Assembly (NCBI GenBank): GCA_020859985.1
Contig: JAJBVD010000062.1
Location: 31,644-95,643 of the forward strand
DNA from: Clostridiales bacterium
GTDB taxonomy: Bacteria; Bacillota; Clostridia; Lachnospirales; Lachnospiraceae
DNA length: 64,000 nucleotides
Direction: 5' to 3'
Position numbers and translations under genes: made by a program. The notes beneath the pieces are model-generated. The model saw nothing but the letters and a program-made list of their open reading frames with translations, ran no database searches and had not been told where the DNA came from. Below are positions 8,087 to 16,497 of this stretch, piece after piece. The first letter of the stretch is position 1, and each line of letters begins with the position of its first letter.

Positions 8087-10094
8087 ACGCATTTTCAAAC
8101 TCCAGCTGTTCGATAAAACAGTCCTGAAAGTCCGGCAGGGCTGCCAGCTCGATAAAATCCGTCCCGCATGCCAGCTCATCTGCCATTTCCAGCTCTTCCC
8201 GACTGATCAGGGCAAGCTTTGCGCCCTCTCCGGCAGCATTTCCGATCGACCGTACCCGGTCGGTCAGAGAACGGGGAAACATGCCGATATCTCCTGCGCT
8301 TAACGGATCCATATAGCTGCCAAACGCTCCTGCAATACAGACCTCAGCAATGTCATCCTCCGTCACCTGCAGTTCTTTCATTAAAAGCTGTATGCCGGCG
8401 GCAATCGCAGCTTTCGCAAGCTGTACTTCGCCGACATCCTTTCGGGTGAGGTACACTCCTTTTCCATTCCCCGAATCCTCCGGGGAGACAAGCACAAACG
8501 TCTGCGGATCCTCCTGGCCGCTCTCCAGCCTGCCGTTTTCATCAATCCTTCCGGCACGAAGCAGACACGCGACCAGATCGATCAGCCCGGATCCGCATAA
8601 TCCTATTGCGGGCTCGCTGCCTATGGTCGAATAGCTCCAGACTCCGTCCTTATAAAAAACATGATCCACCGCCCCCACGGCTCCACGCATCCCACAGGTA
8701 ATCTTTGCCCCCTCAAACGCCGGGCCTGCCGCGGTCGAACAGGCGACCCGTCTTTTGCGGTTTCCAAGCACCATTTCTCCGTTGGTACCGATGTCCAGCA
8801 GCAGCGTAATCTCATCATTCAGATCCGGCCGCACTGCCATCAGACACGCACAGGTATCCGCTCCGACATAGCCTGCGATGACGGGCAGCATCAGAAGCTG
8901 CGCCTTCGGATGAACACACAGGCCATACTCCGCTGCGCGCAATGTCAGCCGCTGACTGATCGCGGGCGTATACGGCGCGTGTACGAGGCTTGCCGGTGAA
9001 ATGCCCAGAAACAGATGATGCATACAGGTATTTCCCACAACGCTTACCTGAAAAATATCCGTCGTGCTTACCTGCGCTTTCCTTGCAAGTGCTTCTAACA
9101 TCTCATTGACTGCCATGCGGATGCACTCCGCCAGAATTGCCGTTCCGTGCTCCAGTGCGTAGTTTGCCCGCATGATTACATCCGCTCCATACTGTGCCTG
9201 CGGATTCAGTCTGCTCTCCACCGCCAGAACACTGCCGTCTCCGGCGTCCAGAAGATAACCCACCACCGTCGTCGTCCCAACGTCAAATGCCGCAAAACAG
9301 ATACGCCCCGGTACCCGGCGCAGCTCCAGAATCTCGTCCTCTGCATGAATGGCATACCACGTACCCGATTCCCCGCGCCTGTCATACAGTGTGGAAGCCA
9401 GAGCCGGATCCGGCTGTATCCATGACCGTATTCCTGATCGTATTCCTAACCGTATTTCTGGCTGTATTTCCGGCTGTATTTCCGGCTGTATTTCCGGCTG
9501 TATCCTCTCCGTTCTGTCTGATTGTGCTTTCGGCTGTATTTCCGGCCATGTTTCCGGCTGTGCTTTCGACTGTGTCTCCGCCTTCGCAAGCTGCTCCAGC
9601 ATCCGCTCCCAGTCGGATCGTTTATCACCGGGCTGCGGCTTATCAAGCTGTATTTTATGTACGGAAAGTCCCGGATGAAACGTCACCGGGCGCAGATAAC
9701 CCTCTGTCAGAATCGAGAGATCCTGCTCCTGTGAGGTCAGCGTATCCACACAGATATCCGATGACACCTTCGTCTGGCAGGCGCGCACCGGGGGAGTAGC
9801 AGCCCTAAAATCATGTATAAGAAAATCTTCCCCATCGACATCGCCAGAACCCGTGTTGCCGTCAAAATCCATACTGCCTTCCGAATTCATATTGCCGTTG
9901 GAAACCAATGCACTGTCAGAATCTGTACCGCCGGAAGACATTGGGGCGACCCGCACCAGACATTTCCTGCATCTGCCTGCTCCGCCGCAGGGCGCGTCCG
10001 GCCTGAGCCCGGCCAGAATCTCCGCTTCCAGCACAGTTGTGCCTTCCGGAACACAGATACTCTTTCTTTCCCGGACAAAAGAGACCCGAACCAT
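8085..10094 (-). CDS. RACo-like corrinoid reactivating ferredoxin/ASKHA protein
   Basis: It should use ATP and an electron to reduce inactive Co(II) corrinoid back to Co(I). The N-terminal [2Fe-2S] domain shows cysteines at about residues 36, 42, 45 and 106. The ASKHA ATPase domain begins near residue 266 (AAFDVGTTTVVGYLLDAG), followed by LLDIGTNGEMVLG and the GLCGSGLIDL signature. The ATG at 10094 has an AGGAG site nine bases upstream. Two insertions are odd. A Ser/Gly/Asp-rich stretch (about 51-98) splits the cluster cysteines, and QPEI tetrapeptide repeats (about 172-228) lie between the domains. A palindromic repeat overlaps its stop codon. Confidence 0.9.
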   Translation of the reverse strand: MVRVSFVRERKSICVPEGTTVLEAEILAGLRPDAPCGGAGRCRKCLVRVAPMSSGGTDSDSALVSNGNMNSEGSMDFDGNTGSGDVDGEDFLIHDFRAATPPVRACQTKVSSDICVDTLTSQEQDLSILTEGYLRPVTFHPGLSVHKIQLDKPQPGDKRSDWERMLEQLAKAETQSKAQPETWPEIQPKAQSDRTERIQPEIQPEIQPEIQPEIRLGIRSGIRSWIQPDPALASTLYDRRGESGTWYAIHAEDEILELRRVPGRICFAAFDVGTTTVVGYLLDAGDGSVLAVESRLNPQAQYGADVIMRANYALEHGTAILAECIRMAVNEMLEALARKAQVSTTDIFQVSVVGNTCMHHLFLGISPASLVHAPYTPAISQRLTLRAAEYGLCVHPKAQLLMLPVIAGYVGADTCACLMAVRPDLNDEITLLLDIGTNGEMVLGNRKRRVACSTAAGPAFEGAKITCGMRGAVGAVDHVFYKDGVWSYSTIGSEPAIGLCGSGLIDLVACLLRAGRIDENGRLESGQEDPQTFVLVSPEDSGNGKGVYLTRKDVGEVQLAKAAIAAGIQLLMKELQVTEDDIAEVCIAGAFGSYMDPLSAGDIGMFPRSLTDRVRSIGNAAGEGAKLALISREELEMADELACGTDFIELAALPDFQDCFIEQLEFENA
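9405..9600. repeat. Intragenic 12-bp tandem repeats in the RACo-like gene
   Basis: At least four perfect copies of a 12-bp unit (plus strand GGCTGTATTTCC) lie near 9460-9507, with degenerate copies on both sides. They encode QPEI units. The period keeps the reading frame when unit number changes. Confidence 0.85.
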
Positions 10095-10150
10095 CGCAAA
10101 TCGCTCCTTTCCTTCCACACATTCAAAAAATTATAATTATTGTAGCACAA

Positions 10151-10197
10151 AAAACACTGTCCCACAATGCACTTTTCGCAAAGCGGGACAGTGTTTT
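10151..10197 (-). terminator. Terminator after the methyltransferase operon
   Basis: Perfect 13-base arms AAAACACTGTCCC and GGGACAGTGTTTT flank a 21-base loop. It separates the operon of 12908-10240 from the RACo-like gene and can work in both directions. Confidence 0.8.
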
Positions 10198-10239
10198 AAT
10201 CAAAAATAAAATTTAAAGTAAAGCTCTCTGATAAATTTC

Positions 10240-10878
10240 CTATGCTGCCGCAAGTCTCTTCGCAAGAGACGCCGCGCTTGCCGCGTCCTCCGAATAGCCA
10301 TCCGCGCCGATCTCATCTGCAAATTCCTGTGTGATCGGTGCTCCGCCTACCATAACCTTGATATTACTCCTGAAATCCGCCTCATTGAGCGCAGTCACGG
10401 TATCCTTCATGGCCGGCATTGTCGTCGTAAGCAGTGCAGAAAGACAGATGATCTTCGTATCCGGATTCTCCTTGTAAGCCTCGATCACCTTATCCGTTGA
10501 AACGTCCACACCAAGATCAATGACTTCAAACCCGGCGCTCTCAATCATCATCGCAACCAAATTTTTGCCGATGTCATGCAGGTCCCCGGAAACCGTCGCG
10601 ATGATAACCTTTCCGTTCGCTCCGGTCGAGCCGCTTGCAAGATGGGGTTTGAGCACCTCCACGCCCTTCTTCATCGCGCGCGCCGCCACGAGCATCTCCG
10701 GCACGAAGATCTCGCCGTTTTTAAATTTTTCGCCAACAATCCCCATGGTATCAATCATTCCCTGATTCAGGATATCCATCGGATCGCAGCCCTCATCAAG
10801 AGCTGCCTGAACAGCCGGGCCAACCAGCTTTGCCTTTCCTTTTTCTACCAGTTCCGCAACTTCTGTAATCTTCGACAT
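10240..10878 (-). CDS. Corrinoid (B12-binding) methyl-carrier protein, copy 1
   Basis: A cytosolic cobamide carrier, third gene in the operon after the UroD-like and pterin methyltransferases. The product is about 212 residues. A helical cap domain (about 1-85, with GMIDTMGIVGEKFKNGEIFVPE) precedes the B12 domain with SGDLHDIGKNL (DxHxxG) near residue 100, and the SALLTTTMPAM and GGAPIT signatures. The ATG at 10878 is chosen over an upstream in-frame start because GGAGG lies eight bases before it. It is the likely physical partner of both methyltransferases encoded upstream. Confidence 0.94.
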   Translation of the reverse strand: MSKITEVAELVEKGKAKLVGPAVQAALDEGCDPMDILNQGMIDTMGIVGEKFKNGEIFVPEMLVAARAMKKGVEVLKPHLASGSTGANGKVIIATVSGDLHDIGKNLVAMMIESAGFEVIDLGVDVSTDKVIEAYKENPDTKIICLSALLTTTMPAMKDTVTALNEADFRSNIKVMVGGAPITQEFADEIGADGYSEDAASAASLAKRLAAA

Positions 10879-10965
10879 AATATACCTCCTTGATTCCAAT
10901 CATACCTGTCAGTTTTCTTCTCTTATTGCTTCTGATGATACACCCGTTTTTTCCGGATTCCGTTT

Positions 10966-11781
10966 TTACTTTTTCACCGGCCCGATCAGGCCCTCCCGAT
11001 AAGCTCCGATATACTCCATGCAGTAATCATCCAGTCCGAGAAGCGCCTCCGTTGAATATACCAGCCCCAGCATATCCCGGTTGGTCGGATCCATGATTGC
11101 GCTGTCAAGTCCCGCATTCATTGCCAGCACCAGAAATCCGTAGTTGATCAGCTTTCTCACCGGAAGGTTAAAGGAAATATTGCTGATTGCCGCCGTAATA
11201 TGTATGGACGGATACTGCTCTCTCACAGAGGAGATGACCTCCGTGTTCGTCTCAATACCGTTCTCAGACGTGCAGAGCATCTCGACCAGCGGATCAATAT
11301 GAATCCGGCTCGGAGCAATCCCGTACTCCTTTGCCTTTGCCATAATCTTATCAAACACCTTCAGGCGGTCCGCTGCATTCTTCGGGATGCCGGTATCATC
11401 GCTAAGCAACGCGATTACTTCCCAGCCTTTGTTTTCCGGCTGCGCCATGATCGGGAAGATGGTATCAATCTTTCTTCCCTCACCAGATACGGAATTAAAT
11501 ATGCCGGGACGTTTGCAGAATTTATACGCTTCCGCAAGCACAGCAGGGCTTGGGCTGTCCACTGAAATCGGAAGGTCTGTCACCTCCTGAATACAGCCGA
11601 TCATCCACTGCAGGGTTTCAACCTCCTGCTCCTCCGGAACGGACGCACAACAGTCAATATAAGTCGCCCCCGCCTCAGTCTGCGCGATCGCCCTTGCCTT
11701 GATGAACTCCGCGTCACGCTTCGCGATCGCCTCCGCCACTGACGGGATTGAGCCGTTTATTTTCTCACCAATAATAATCAA
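10966..11781 (-). CDS. Methyltetrahydrofolate:corrinoid methyltransferase (pterin-binding domain)
   Basis: A 271-residue cytosolic TIM-barrel enzyme of the MeTr/dihydropteroate-synthase superfamily, expected to move methyl groups between the corrinoid protein and tetrahydrofolate. Family signatures are IIIGEKINGS at the N-terminus, the acidic loop ATYIDCCAS, SVDSPSP, HIDPLVE near residue 163 and the pterin-contact region AAISNISFNLP near residue 198. The start is TTG with GGAGG eight bases upstream. Gene order after the UroD-like enzyme and before the corrinoid protein supports a complete demethylation route to methyl-tetrahydrofolate. Confidence 0.93.
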   Translation of the reverse strand: MIIIGEKINGSIPSVAEAIAKRDAEFIKARAIAQTEAGATYIDCCASVPEEQEVETLQWMIGCIQEVTDLPISVDSPSPAVLAEAYKFCKRPGIFNSVSGEGRKIDTIFPIMAQPENKGWEVIALLSDDTGIPKNAADRLKVFDKIMAKAKEYGIAPSRIHIDPLVEMLCTSENGIETNTEVISSVREQYPSIHITAAISNISFNLPVRKLINYGFLVLAMNAGLDSAIMDPTNRDMLGLVYSTEALLGLDDYCMEYIGAYREGLIGPVKK

Positions 11782-11873
11782 TTTGCCATCCTCCAGTCTT
11801 TCTATCCTGATTGTTGGTCCTGTACCTCACAGCGGAATAAATCCTTCTGCTTTGCATCCATCCGCCGCCAGCA

Positions 11874-12908
11874 TCAGAACATAATCTGCCACGGAAGTCT
11901 CGTGGACTCTGCCGCGTTAATGCCGTATTTCTCCGCATTCAGCTTATCGATTGCATTGCACAGAGACATATAAACGCCCGGATAAACCGATCCCGGTCCG
12001 CCCTGTGCGATACACGGGATAAAATATTTATTGCCGCATTCCTCGCATACGCGCCGCACAACTGCCTCACAGTTCTCATCTGTCCAGCCCTCAAAATCCA
12101 CTGCACGGTTCTCAATGCCGCCCATAAAGCTGATCTTTCCGCCATATTTCTTAATCAGCTCCGGCAGATTGTTAGTTTCCATGCAGCCCTGCCATACATC
12201 AATCCCCATCTCGATCATGTCCGGCACCAGCGTCGCGGCATAGGAATCGGAATGATGGATCACGAGCTCCACACCATGGCTGTGATAATATCCGTAAATC
12301 TGCTTATACGGCTCTACAAAGAAATCCTCAAACATCGCCGGGCTCATGAAAGTGCTGTCCAGACCGCCCCAGTCGTCATGATGGAACAGCGCATCCGGAT
12401 GCAGGTTAGAGCAGATGCCTTCCGCCAGCTCCAGCTCCCACTCGGTCAGGTATTTGATCAGGTCATGCATCTCATCCTCATTCGTAATATAATACATCAG
12501 TGCGTTAGATATCTCGCAGAGATGATGGGTCTGCTCAAAAAGCCCCGGCGCGACAAACGCCGCCTTAAAGGACTGCTCGCCATCCACCGCATCATACGTG
12601 GCCTTCACCATATCCCACTGTTCCTGTGAAAATTTGAGAGACGGCGCATGAACATATTCTTTCCAGTCCTCGATATCCTTTACCACGATCTTATCCGGCG
12701 TATGTACCGGGAACGCTCCGGGCACACCCTTCGGAAACGTATTCGTCACTCCCCACGCGTTCACGACATTCTCCTGCCCCGGCTCAAGCAGCGGACTCGA
12801 AAACATAAAGGGATGCATCAGAAGCTGTACCGCCTCGTACTGGTTCACAATCCGGTCCGGATTCCCCCCGCGGATCACTTCAAGCATATTCTGTTTCGGT
12901 GTCAACAT
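11874..12908 (-). CDS. Uroporphyrinogen decarboxylase-family corrinoid methyltransferase
   Basis: First gene of the operon. The 344-residue TIM-barrel protein belongs to the UroD/MtaA superfamily. In this setting such proteins transfer a methyl from an organic substrate to a corrinoid protein, rather than decarboxylating porphyrins. Visible motifs are HHDDWGG near residue 198, VIHHSDSY near 236 and IPCIAQGGPGS near 304. The usual MtaA zinc motif HxC is replaced by HHSD, so metal ligands may differ. GGAGG lies nine bases before the ATG. The substrate cannot be read from sequence; methoxylated aromatics and quaternary amines are possibilities known for related systems. Confidence 0.88.
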   Translation of the reverse strand: MLTPKQNMLEVIRGGNPDRIVNQYEAVQLLMHPFMFSSPLLEPGQENVVNAWGVTNTFPKGVPGAFPVHTPDKIVVKDIEDWKEYVHAPSLKFSQEQWDMVKATYDAVDGEQSFKAAFVAPGLFEQTHHLCEISNALMYYITNEDEMHDLIKYLTEWELELAEGICSNLHPDALFHHDDWGGLDSTFMSPAMFEDFFVEPYKQIYGYYHSHGVELVIHHSDSYAATLVPDMIEMGIDVWQGCMETNNLPELIKKYGGKISFMGGIENRAVDFEGWTDENCEAVVRRVCEECGNKYFIPCIAQGGPGSVYPGVYMSLCNAIDKLNAEKYGINAAESTRLPWQIMF

Positions 12909-12941
12909 ATTTGCATACCTCCTTCTTTTTTACATTCTATG

Positions 12942-12978
12942 CCTTTCGAATATATAGGCAATCTGCTTATTCGAAAGG
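12942..12978. promoter_or_regulatory. Perfect 11-bp palindrome over the methyltransferase promoter
   Basis: Arms CCTTTCGAATA (12942-12952) and TATTCGAAAGG (12968-12978) are exact reverse complements with a 15-base spacer. The right arm touches the -10 box of the promoter at 12977-13005 and the rest covers the start site. It is a good repressor or activator operator, or a 5'-end mRNA hairpin. Confidence 0.7.
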
Positions 12979-13005
12979 TATAATGTCCGATTCTTCTATT
13001 GTCAA
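12977..13005 (-). promoter_or_regulatory. Promoter of the corrinoid methyltransferase operon
   Basis: TTGACA (13000-13005) and a weaker TATACC (12977-12982) are spaced by 17 bases on the minus strand. The start site would fall inside the palindrome at 12942-12978. Confidence 0.65.
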
Positions 13006-13173
13006 AACAACTTCCGCACAGTCATTTTCAACAAAGTTATTGTATCATTTGCACAGTTTCTTCGACAGTGTCAATTCTTAGGAAAATCTCATCCCTTTTC
13101 GTACAAATTGTAGTAACAGCAGCGTTTCCTGACTGATACAATTCGTCTAAAAAATTGCGTTTTCGCTAAAAAG

Positions 13174-13342
13174 TCATTTCCTGCATTCCAATGAAAACAA
13201 AAGCATAAAAAAAGCCCTTGTACGCGAGCGTCCAGGGCTTTCCATATGCTTTCCATATGCTTTCCATATGCTTTTGTATTCGCAGTAAATCCTTATCTCT
13301 TTGAAAACTGCGGAGCGCGACGAGCCGCTTTGAGGCCGTATT
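13174..13342 (-). repeat. Direct repeat A: duplicated rpsI 3' end plus terminator
   Basis: This stretch matches 24854-25002 closely. It contains the last codons of rpsI (reading [15 protein letters not shown], then stop), the following GTATTCGCAGTAA motif and the long terminator hairpin. It differs by a threefold 11-bp repeat CTTTCCATATG near 13237-13270. The rpsI reading frame is cut at 13342. It is read here as the distal attachment repeat of an island inserted at the rpsI 3' end. Confidence 0.88.
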
Positions 13343-13511
13343 CGGCCTTTTTTAGAGGAGTTTTTCCTTGATTTTAAAGGATTCTTGCGGAATTTGCTTC
13401 CGTTTTGACCACCTCATTAACAGTAAAAAATGAGGCATCAAACCTTTACATACGTTGTTCAAAATTCATTTTTGGGGATTTATCCCCGACACGGTAGTAT
13501 ACCTCATCTGC
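13343..13511. other. Non-coding left edge of the island
   Basis: AT-rich sequence starting where similarity to rpsI stops. It holds a small hairpin with arms CCTCATT and AATGAGG (about 13411-13434). I see no gene or integrase remnant here. Confidence 0.5.
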
Positions 13512-13856
13512 CTAGTTCGCATGAAGCTGATTGCTCTGTATTACATGCATGATAAGAACATGATTTGGCTTTCCTTCCACGTCAGTGCAATCCAAAATTT
13601 CTGTATCAACATTCACTGACGGAACACAATAATCAAACGGAGTGCGCAAGAGTTCATTTACGTTTGCTTCATAACCATCAATTCCAGTTATATCCCCCTT
13701 ATCCTCAATACCAATAGCAATATCACCACCATCAGCATTCGCAAATGCAACAATCGGAATCGCCAGTGCTTTTTCATCTATTCTGGCACTTTTCCTGTCA
13801 AACGTCTGCAATTCTGTTGTAAACCGTATCTTTTCAATATCTTTGATATGGTTCAT
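13512..13856 (-). pseudogene. AlbA_2 (Schlafen-type) domain protein, N-terminal fragment
   Basis: The 114-residue frame matches the N-terminal AlbA_2 domain of the putative DNA-binding/ATP-binding family. It shows ETQTFD-type and KSARIDEKALAIPIVAFAN sequence, GGDIAIGIEDKGDITGI, and ends within the conserved HVIQSNQLHAN, where intact proteins normally continue for several hundred residues. The stop therefore truncates it. It lies just inside the left repeat of the proposed island. A separate C-terminal remnant of the same family lies upstream at 14047-14360, so these are pieces of two copies rather than one interrupted gene. Confidence 0.75.
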
Positions 13857-14046
13857 ACAATCCCTTCCTGTCTGTAAAATCCTGCTTATAGTTTACTCAT
13901 TCCAACACAGGTAATCAACATCAATTTCATAAATTCACTGAAAAAACATCTGAAGAACTACGTTTACAATCAAGCAGGATACGTTTATTTACAATTCGCA
14001 TTCGCAGTAACGCGAAACAGATTCAGCATTCTCACCCTTTTATAAC

Positions 14047-14360
14047 TTAGATTCTGACATAAGCGGTCGCCGGTCCTGACCCGACCTTTGCAATATAACC
14101 ACTCTTAACCAGGTCGGTAAGAATATGCCCCCGGCGGCACTCTCCATATCAGGCAGCGAGATAGCAGCCGGACTGACGTGAAGCGCTCTTGCAAGGGACT
14201 CCTTATTTGTCCTCGACACCCCAGAGCTTACAGAAATGCATTCAGGCGGCTGTTCGCGCAGCTCATAGGAATCTGACCTCCCCGTGGGTCTCACCGGGCT
14301 GCCCCCATTGCGTATTCCTGGCATGAAAGAACCGGGGATGTGGCTGGACAGAAGTATCAT
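14047..14360 (-). pseudogene. C-terminal winged-helix remnant of an AlbA_2-type protein
   Basis: On the minus strand one frame reads ILTDLVKSGYIAKVGSGP and ends ATAYVRI at the stop at 14047. This is the usual C-terminal winged-helix ending of AlbA_2 proteins. A different frame just upstream reads SRTNKESLARALHVSPAAIS, which fits the preceding helix-turn-helix. A frameshift therefore separates them, and the rest of the gene is missing. Limits are approximate. Confidence 0.5.
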
Positions 14361-14796
14361 TGTCCCTGACAGGCAGCAATTTCTCTGTACTGCTCAGCTT
14401 CCTTCCCGCGTGATTGTCCTATTATAAATCATTGTTCTGATGAAAGCTACACGGCAGTGACCCGATATCTTCCCGATTTCTGACTAATTATCACCCGGAA
14501 ATCATCTGGGAAACTCCCGGGAGACTCCCGGTGAGTGCCTGAAAACGATCCAGTGAACGCCCGGAAATCACCCGGCAGCTGTTCGGAATAACATCAACTG
14601 GTTTTCGGATTTTCTCCAATCATCGAATCAAAAATGCGTATATACGCAAAAATATTTTACGTGCTGCCTGACTGGTACAAAAGTTAAATGTTGCCTTCAA
14701 AAGTCCTTTGAAAAAGTTTTCGTTTTTTCTAAAAAGTCACTTGAAAAAGTTTGCGTTTTCATTTAAAAGTCCCTTGAAAAAATTGACGCCTGTGCG
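14361..14796. other. Gene-free stretch with degenerate repeats
   Basis: The part near 14490-14575 has degenerate 15-base units such as CCGGGAAACTCC and CCGGAAATCACC, possibly the remains of a decayed intragenic repeat. From about 14697 to 14780, three roughly 34-base AT-rich units (each with AAAAGTC then CTTTGAAAAA or CTTGAAAAA) lead into the promoter of the DUF4143 ATPase gene. Confidence 0.55.
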
Positions 14797-14803
14797 TATA
14801 CTA
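14774..14803 (+). promoter_or_regulatory. Probable promoter of the first DUF4143 ATPase gene
   Basis: TTGAAA (14774-14779) and TATACT (14798-14803) have an 18-base spacer. The -35 box is part of the last AT-rich repeat unit. An alternative -35 TTGACG lies at 14783, but its spacing is too short. Confidence 0.5.
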
Positions 14804-14832
14804 TATGACAGATGACAGGGAGGTGGCTATCA

Positions 14833-16152
14833 ATGCTGAAAAGAAAAATGGAACAGACTCTTTTGGAATGGAAAAACACTGCGAATCGTAAGCCTCTGAT
14901 CGTGAAGGGCTGCAGACAATGCGGAAAAACTTTTTCCGTGCTGAATTTTGCCCATAAGAATTATAAGAATGTGGTCTACCTGAATTTCTTTGAAAATCCG
15001 GATTATGCTTCTGTATTTGCCGGATCTCTGGAGATTGATCATATCGTTATGATGCTTACTGCATTGTTGGGAAACTCTGCTGTGTTTGAAGCTGGAGAAA
15101 CCGTGCTGGTGCTGGATGAAATTCAGGATTGCCCGGAAGCGAGAACGTCCTTGAAATTTTTCCAAATCGACGGACGATATGATGTGATCGGAACAGGCTC
15201 TCTGCTGGGAGTTAAGGGGTACGGCAAAGAACCGAAGTCTATCCCGGTAGGATTTGAAACGATAGTAGATATGTATCCTTTGGATTTTGAAGAGTTTCTG
15301 TGGGCCAATGGCATTACTGATGGCGTCATAGATATGCTCAAAAAAAGTATGGACACGGAATCTCCCGTGCCGGAAGCGCTTCATAATCGTATGCGCCAGC
15401 TCCTGCTGCAGTATACGGTTGTTGGCGGTATGCCTGATGCCGTGCAAACCTTTGTCGATACCCGGCAGATGAATGAAGTATTGCAAATACAGCGGGATAT
15501 TGTACGCTCCTATGAAGATGATATGGTTAAATATGCCGAGAGGAAGGATAAATCCAGGATCAAAGAGTGTTTTCAATCAATTCCTAGGCAACTCGGCAAA
15601 GAAAATAAGAAGTTCCAATATTCTGTAGTAAAGAAGGGGTCTACCGCTGCTAAGTATGCCGGCAGTTTGCAGTGGATCGAGGATGCAGGTATTATTTCCC
15701 GGTGCTACAATCTCTCCATTACGGAATTGCCCCTGGATGGCAATGCACAAGAAGATTGCTTCAAAGTCTATATGCGTGACTGCGGTTTATTTGTCAGTAT
15801 GCTGGAGGATGGCACACAATACGACATCCTGCAGGGCAATCTCTATGGATACAAGGGGGCTATCTTTGAAAACCTGGTCGCAGATATCTTTGCCAAAATG
15901 GGCAGAAAGCTATATTATTTCCATAAGGACAGCGGTTTGGAGGTGGATTTTGTGATTCGCTATCATGGCGAATGTGTGCTTGTAGAAGTCAAGGCCAATA
16001 CCGGCAATGCCAAAAGCACAAAAACCATCCTGCGGCATCCTGAAAAATATCATGTACAGCAGGCCATTAAACTGGGAGATTACAATGTAGGTCGTAACGG
16101 ACAAATTCTGACCCTGCCACTATATATGGCTTTCCTGCTGAGAAGTCTTTGA
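14833..16152 (+). CDS. AAA ATPase with DUF4143 domain, copy 1
   Basis: The 439-residue product has an N-terminal P-loop ATPase (GCRQCGKTF near residue 26, Walker B-like VLVLDEIQDCPEA near 93). A central winged-helix part follows, and a C-terminal DUF4143 region contains a PD-(D/E)XK-like EVDFVIRYHGECVLVEVKA near residue 375. The family is common and multicopy in gut Firmicutes and Bacteroidetes, and its role is not established. The ATG at 14833 has GGGAGG eight bases upstream. It sits alone in the proposed island. A homologue lies at 35707-37086 and also has AT-rich repeats before it. Confidence 0.92.
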   Translation: MLKRKMEQTLLEWKNTANRKPLIVKGCRQCGKTFSVLNFAHKNYKNVVYLNFFENPDYASVFAGSLEIDHIVMMLTALLGNSAVFEAGETVLVLDEIQDCPEARTSLKFFQIDGRYDVIGTGSLLGVKGYGKEPKSIPVGFETIVDMYPLDFEEFLWANGITDGVIDMLKKSMDTESPVPEALHNRMRQLLLQYTVVGGMPDAVQTFVDTRQMNEVLQIQRDIVRSYEDDMVKYAERKDKSRIKECFQSIPRQLGKENKKFQYSVVKKGSTAAKYAGSLQWIEDAGIISRCYNLSITELPLDGNAQEDCFKVYMRDCGLFVSMLEDGTQYDILQGNLYGYKGAIFENLVADIFAKMGRKLYYFHKDSGLEVDFVIRYHGECVLVEVKANTGNAKSTKTILRHPEKYHVQQAIKLGDYNVGRNGQILTLPLYMAFLLRSL

Positions 16153-16183
16153 TTTAGCATAATCGTGGTTTATATGCCACAAA

Positions 16184-16497
16184 TCAAGAATTTTTTTTGA
16201 CTTTGTGGCACATAAACGCAATACTGAAGAAACGATGGGGCTGCTGGAACCGGCAGCGTCTACATTTCTGAATCATGGCAACCAATTCTTCTTTCTGTGT
16301 TGCCGATAAGATAGAATCGTTCTCTTCCAGGAGCCTGGAGGCCATGTCTAGGCGCTTCATCCCGATAACCGCTTTTATATCCAGTAAGCCAGAGAACTGG
16401 TCAGCTTCCTGCCGAGGGAAATATTATAGATAAAGTCATGCATCCTGACATATAATCCAAGATCATACATGAAAGAGATGCATCAACCCATTTTTCA
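16184..16497 (-). pseudogene. Decayed coding remnant, family not recognised
   Basis: Two minus-strand frames read like protein but are interrupted. One gives MYDLGLYVRMHDFIYNISLG and onward to a stop. The other gives IKAVIGMKRLDMASRLLEEN, then NDSILSATQKEELVAMIQKC, to a stop at 16184. The frame change in the middle and the lack of a start suggest a broken gene, perhaps once joined to the GAF fragment upstream. I do not recognise the family. Confidence 0.35.

Noticed and set aside
9405-9600. CRISPR-like or minisatellite array independent of a gene
   Set aside because: The repeats are in frame inside the RACo-like gene and encode QPEI units.
14483-14580. A CRISPR or regulatory repeat array upstream of the first DUF4143 gene
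   Set aside because: Units are short, degenerate and GC-rich without regular spacing. They fit a decayed intragenic repeat better.
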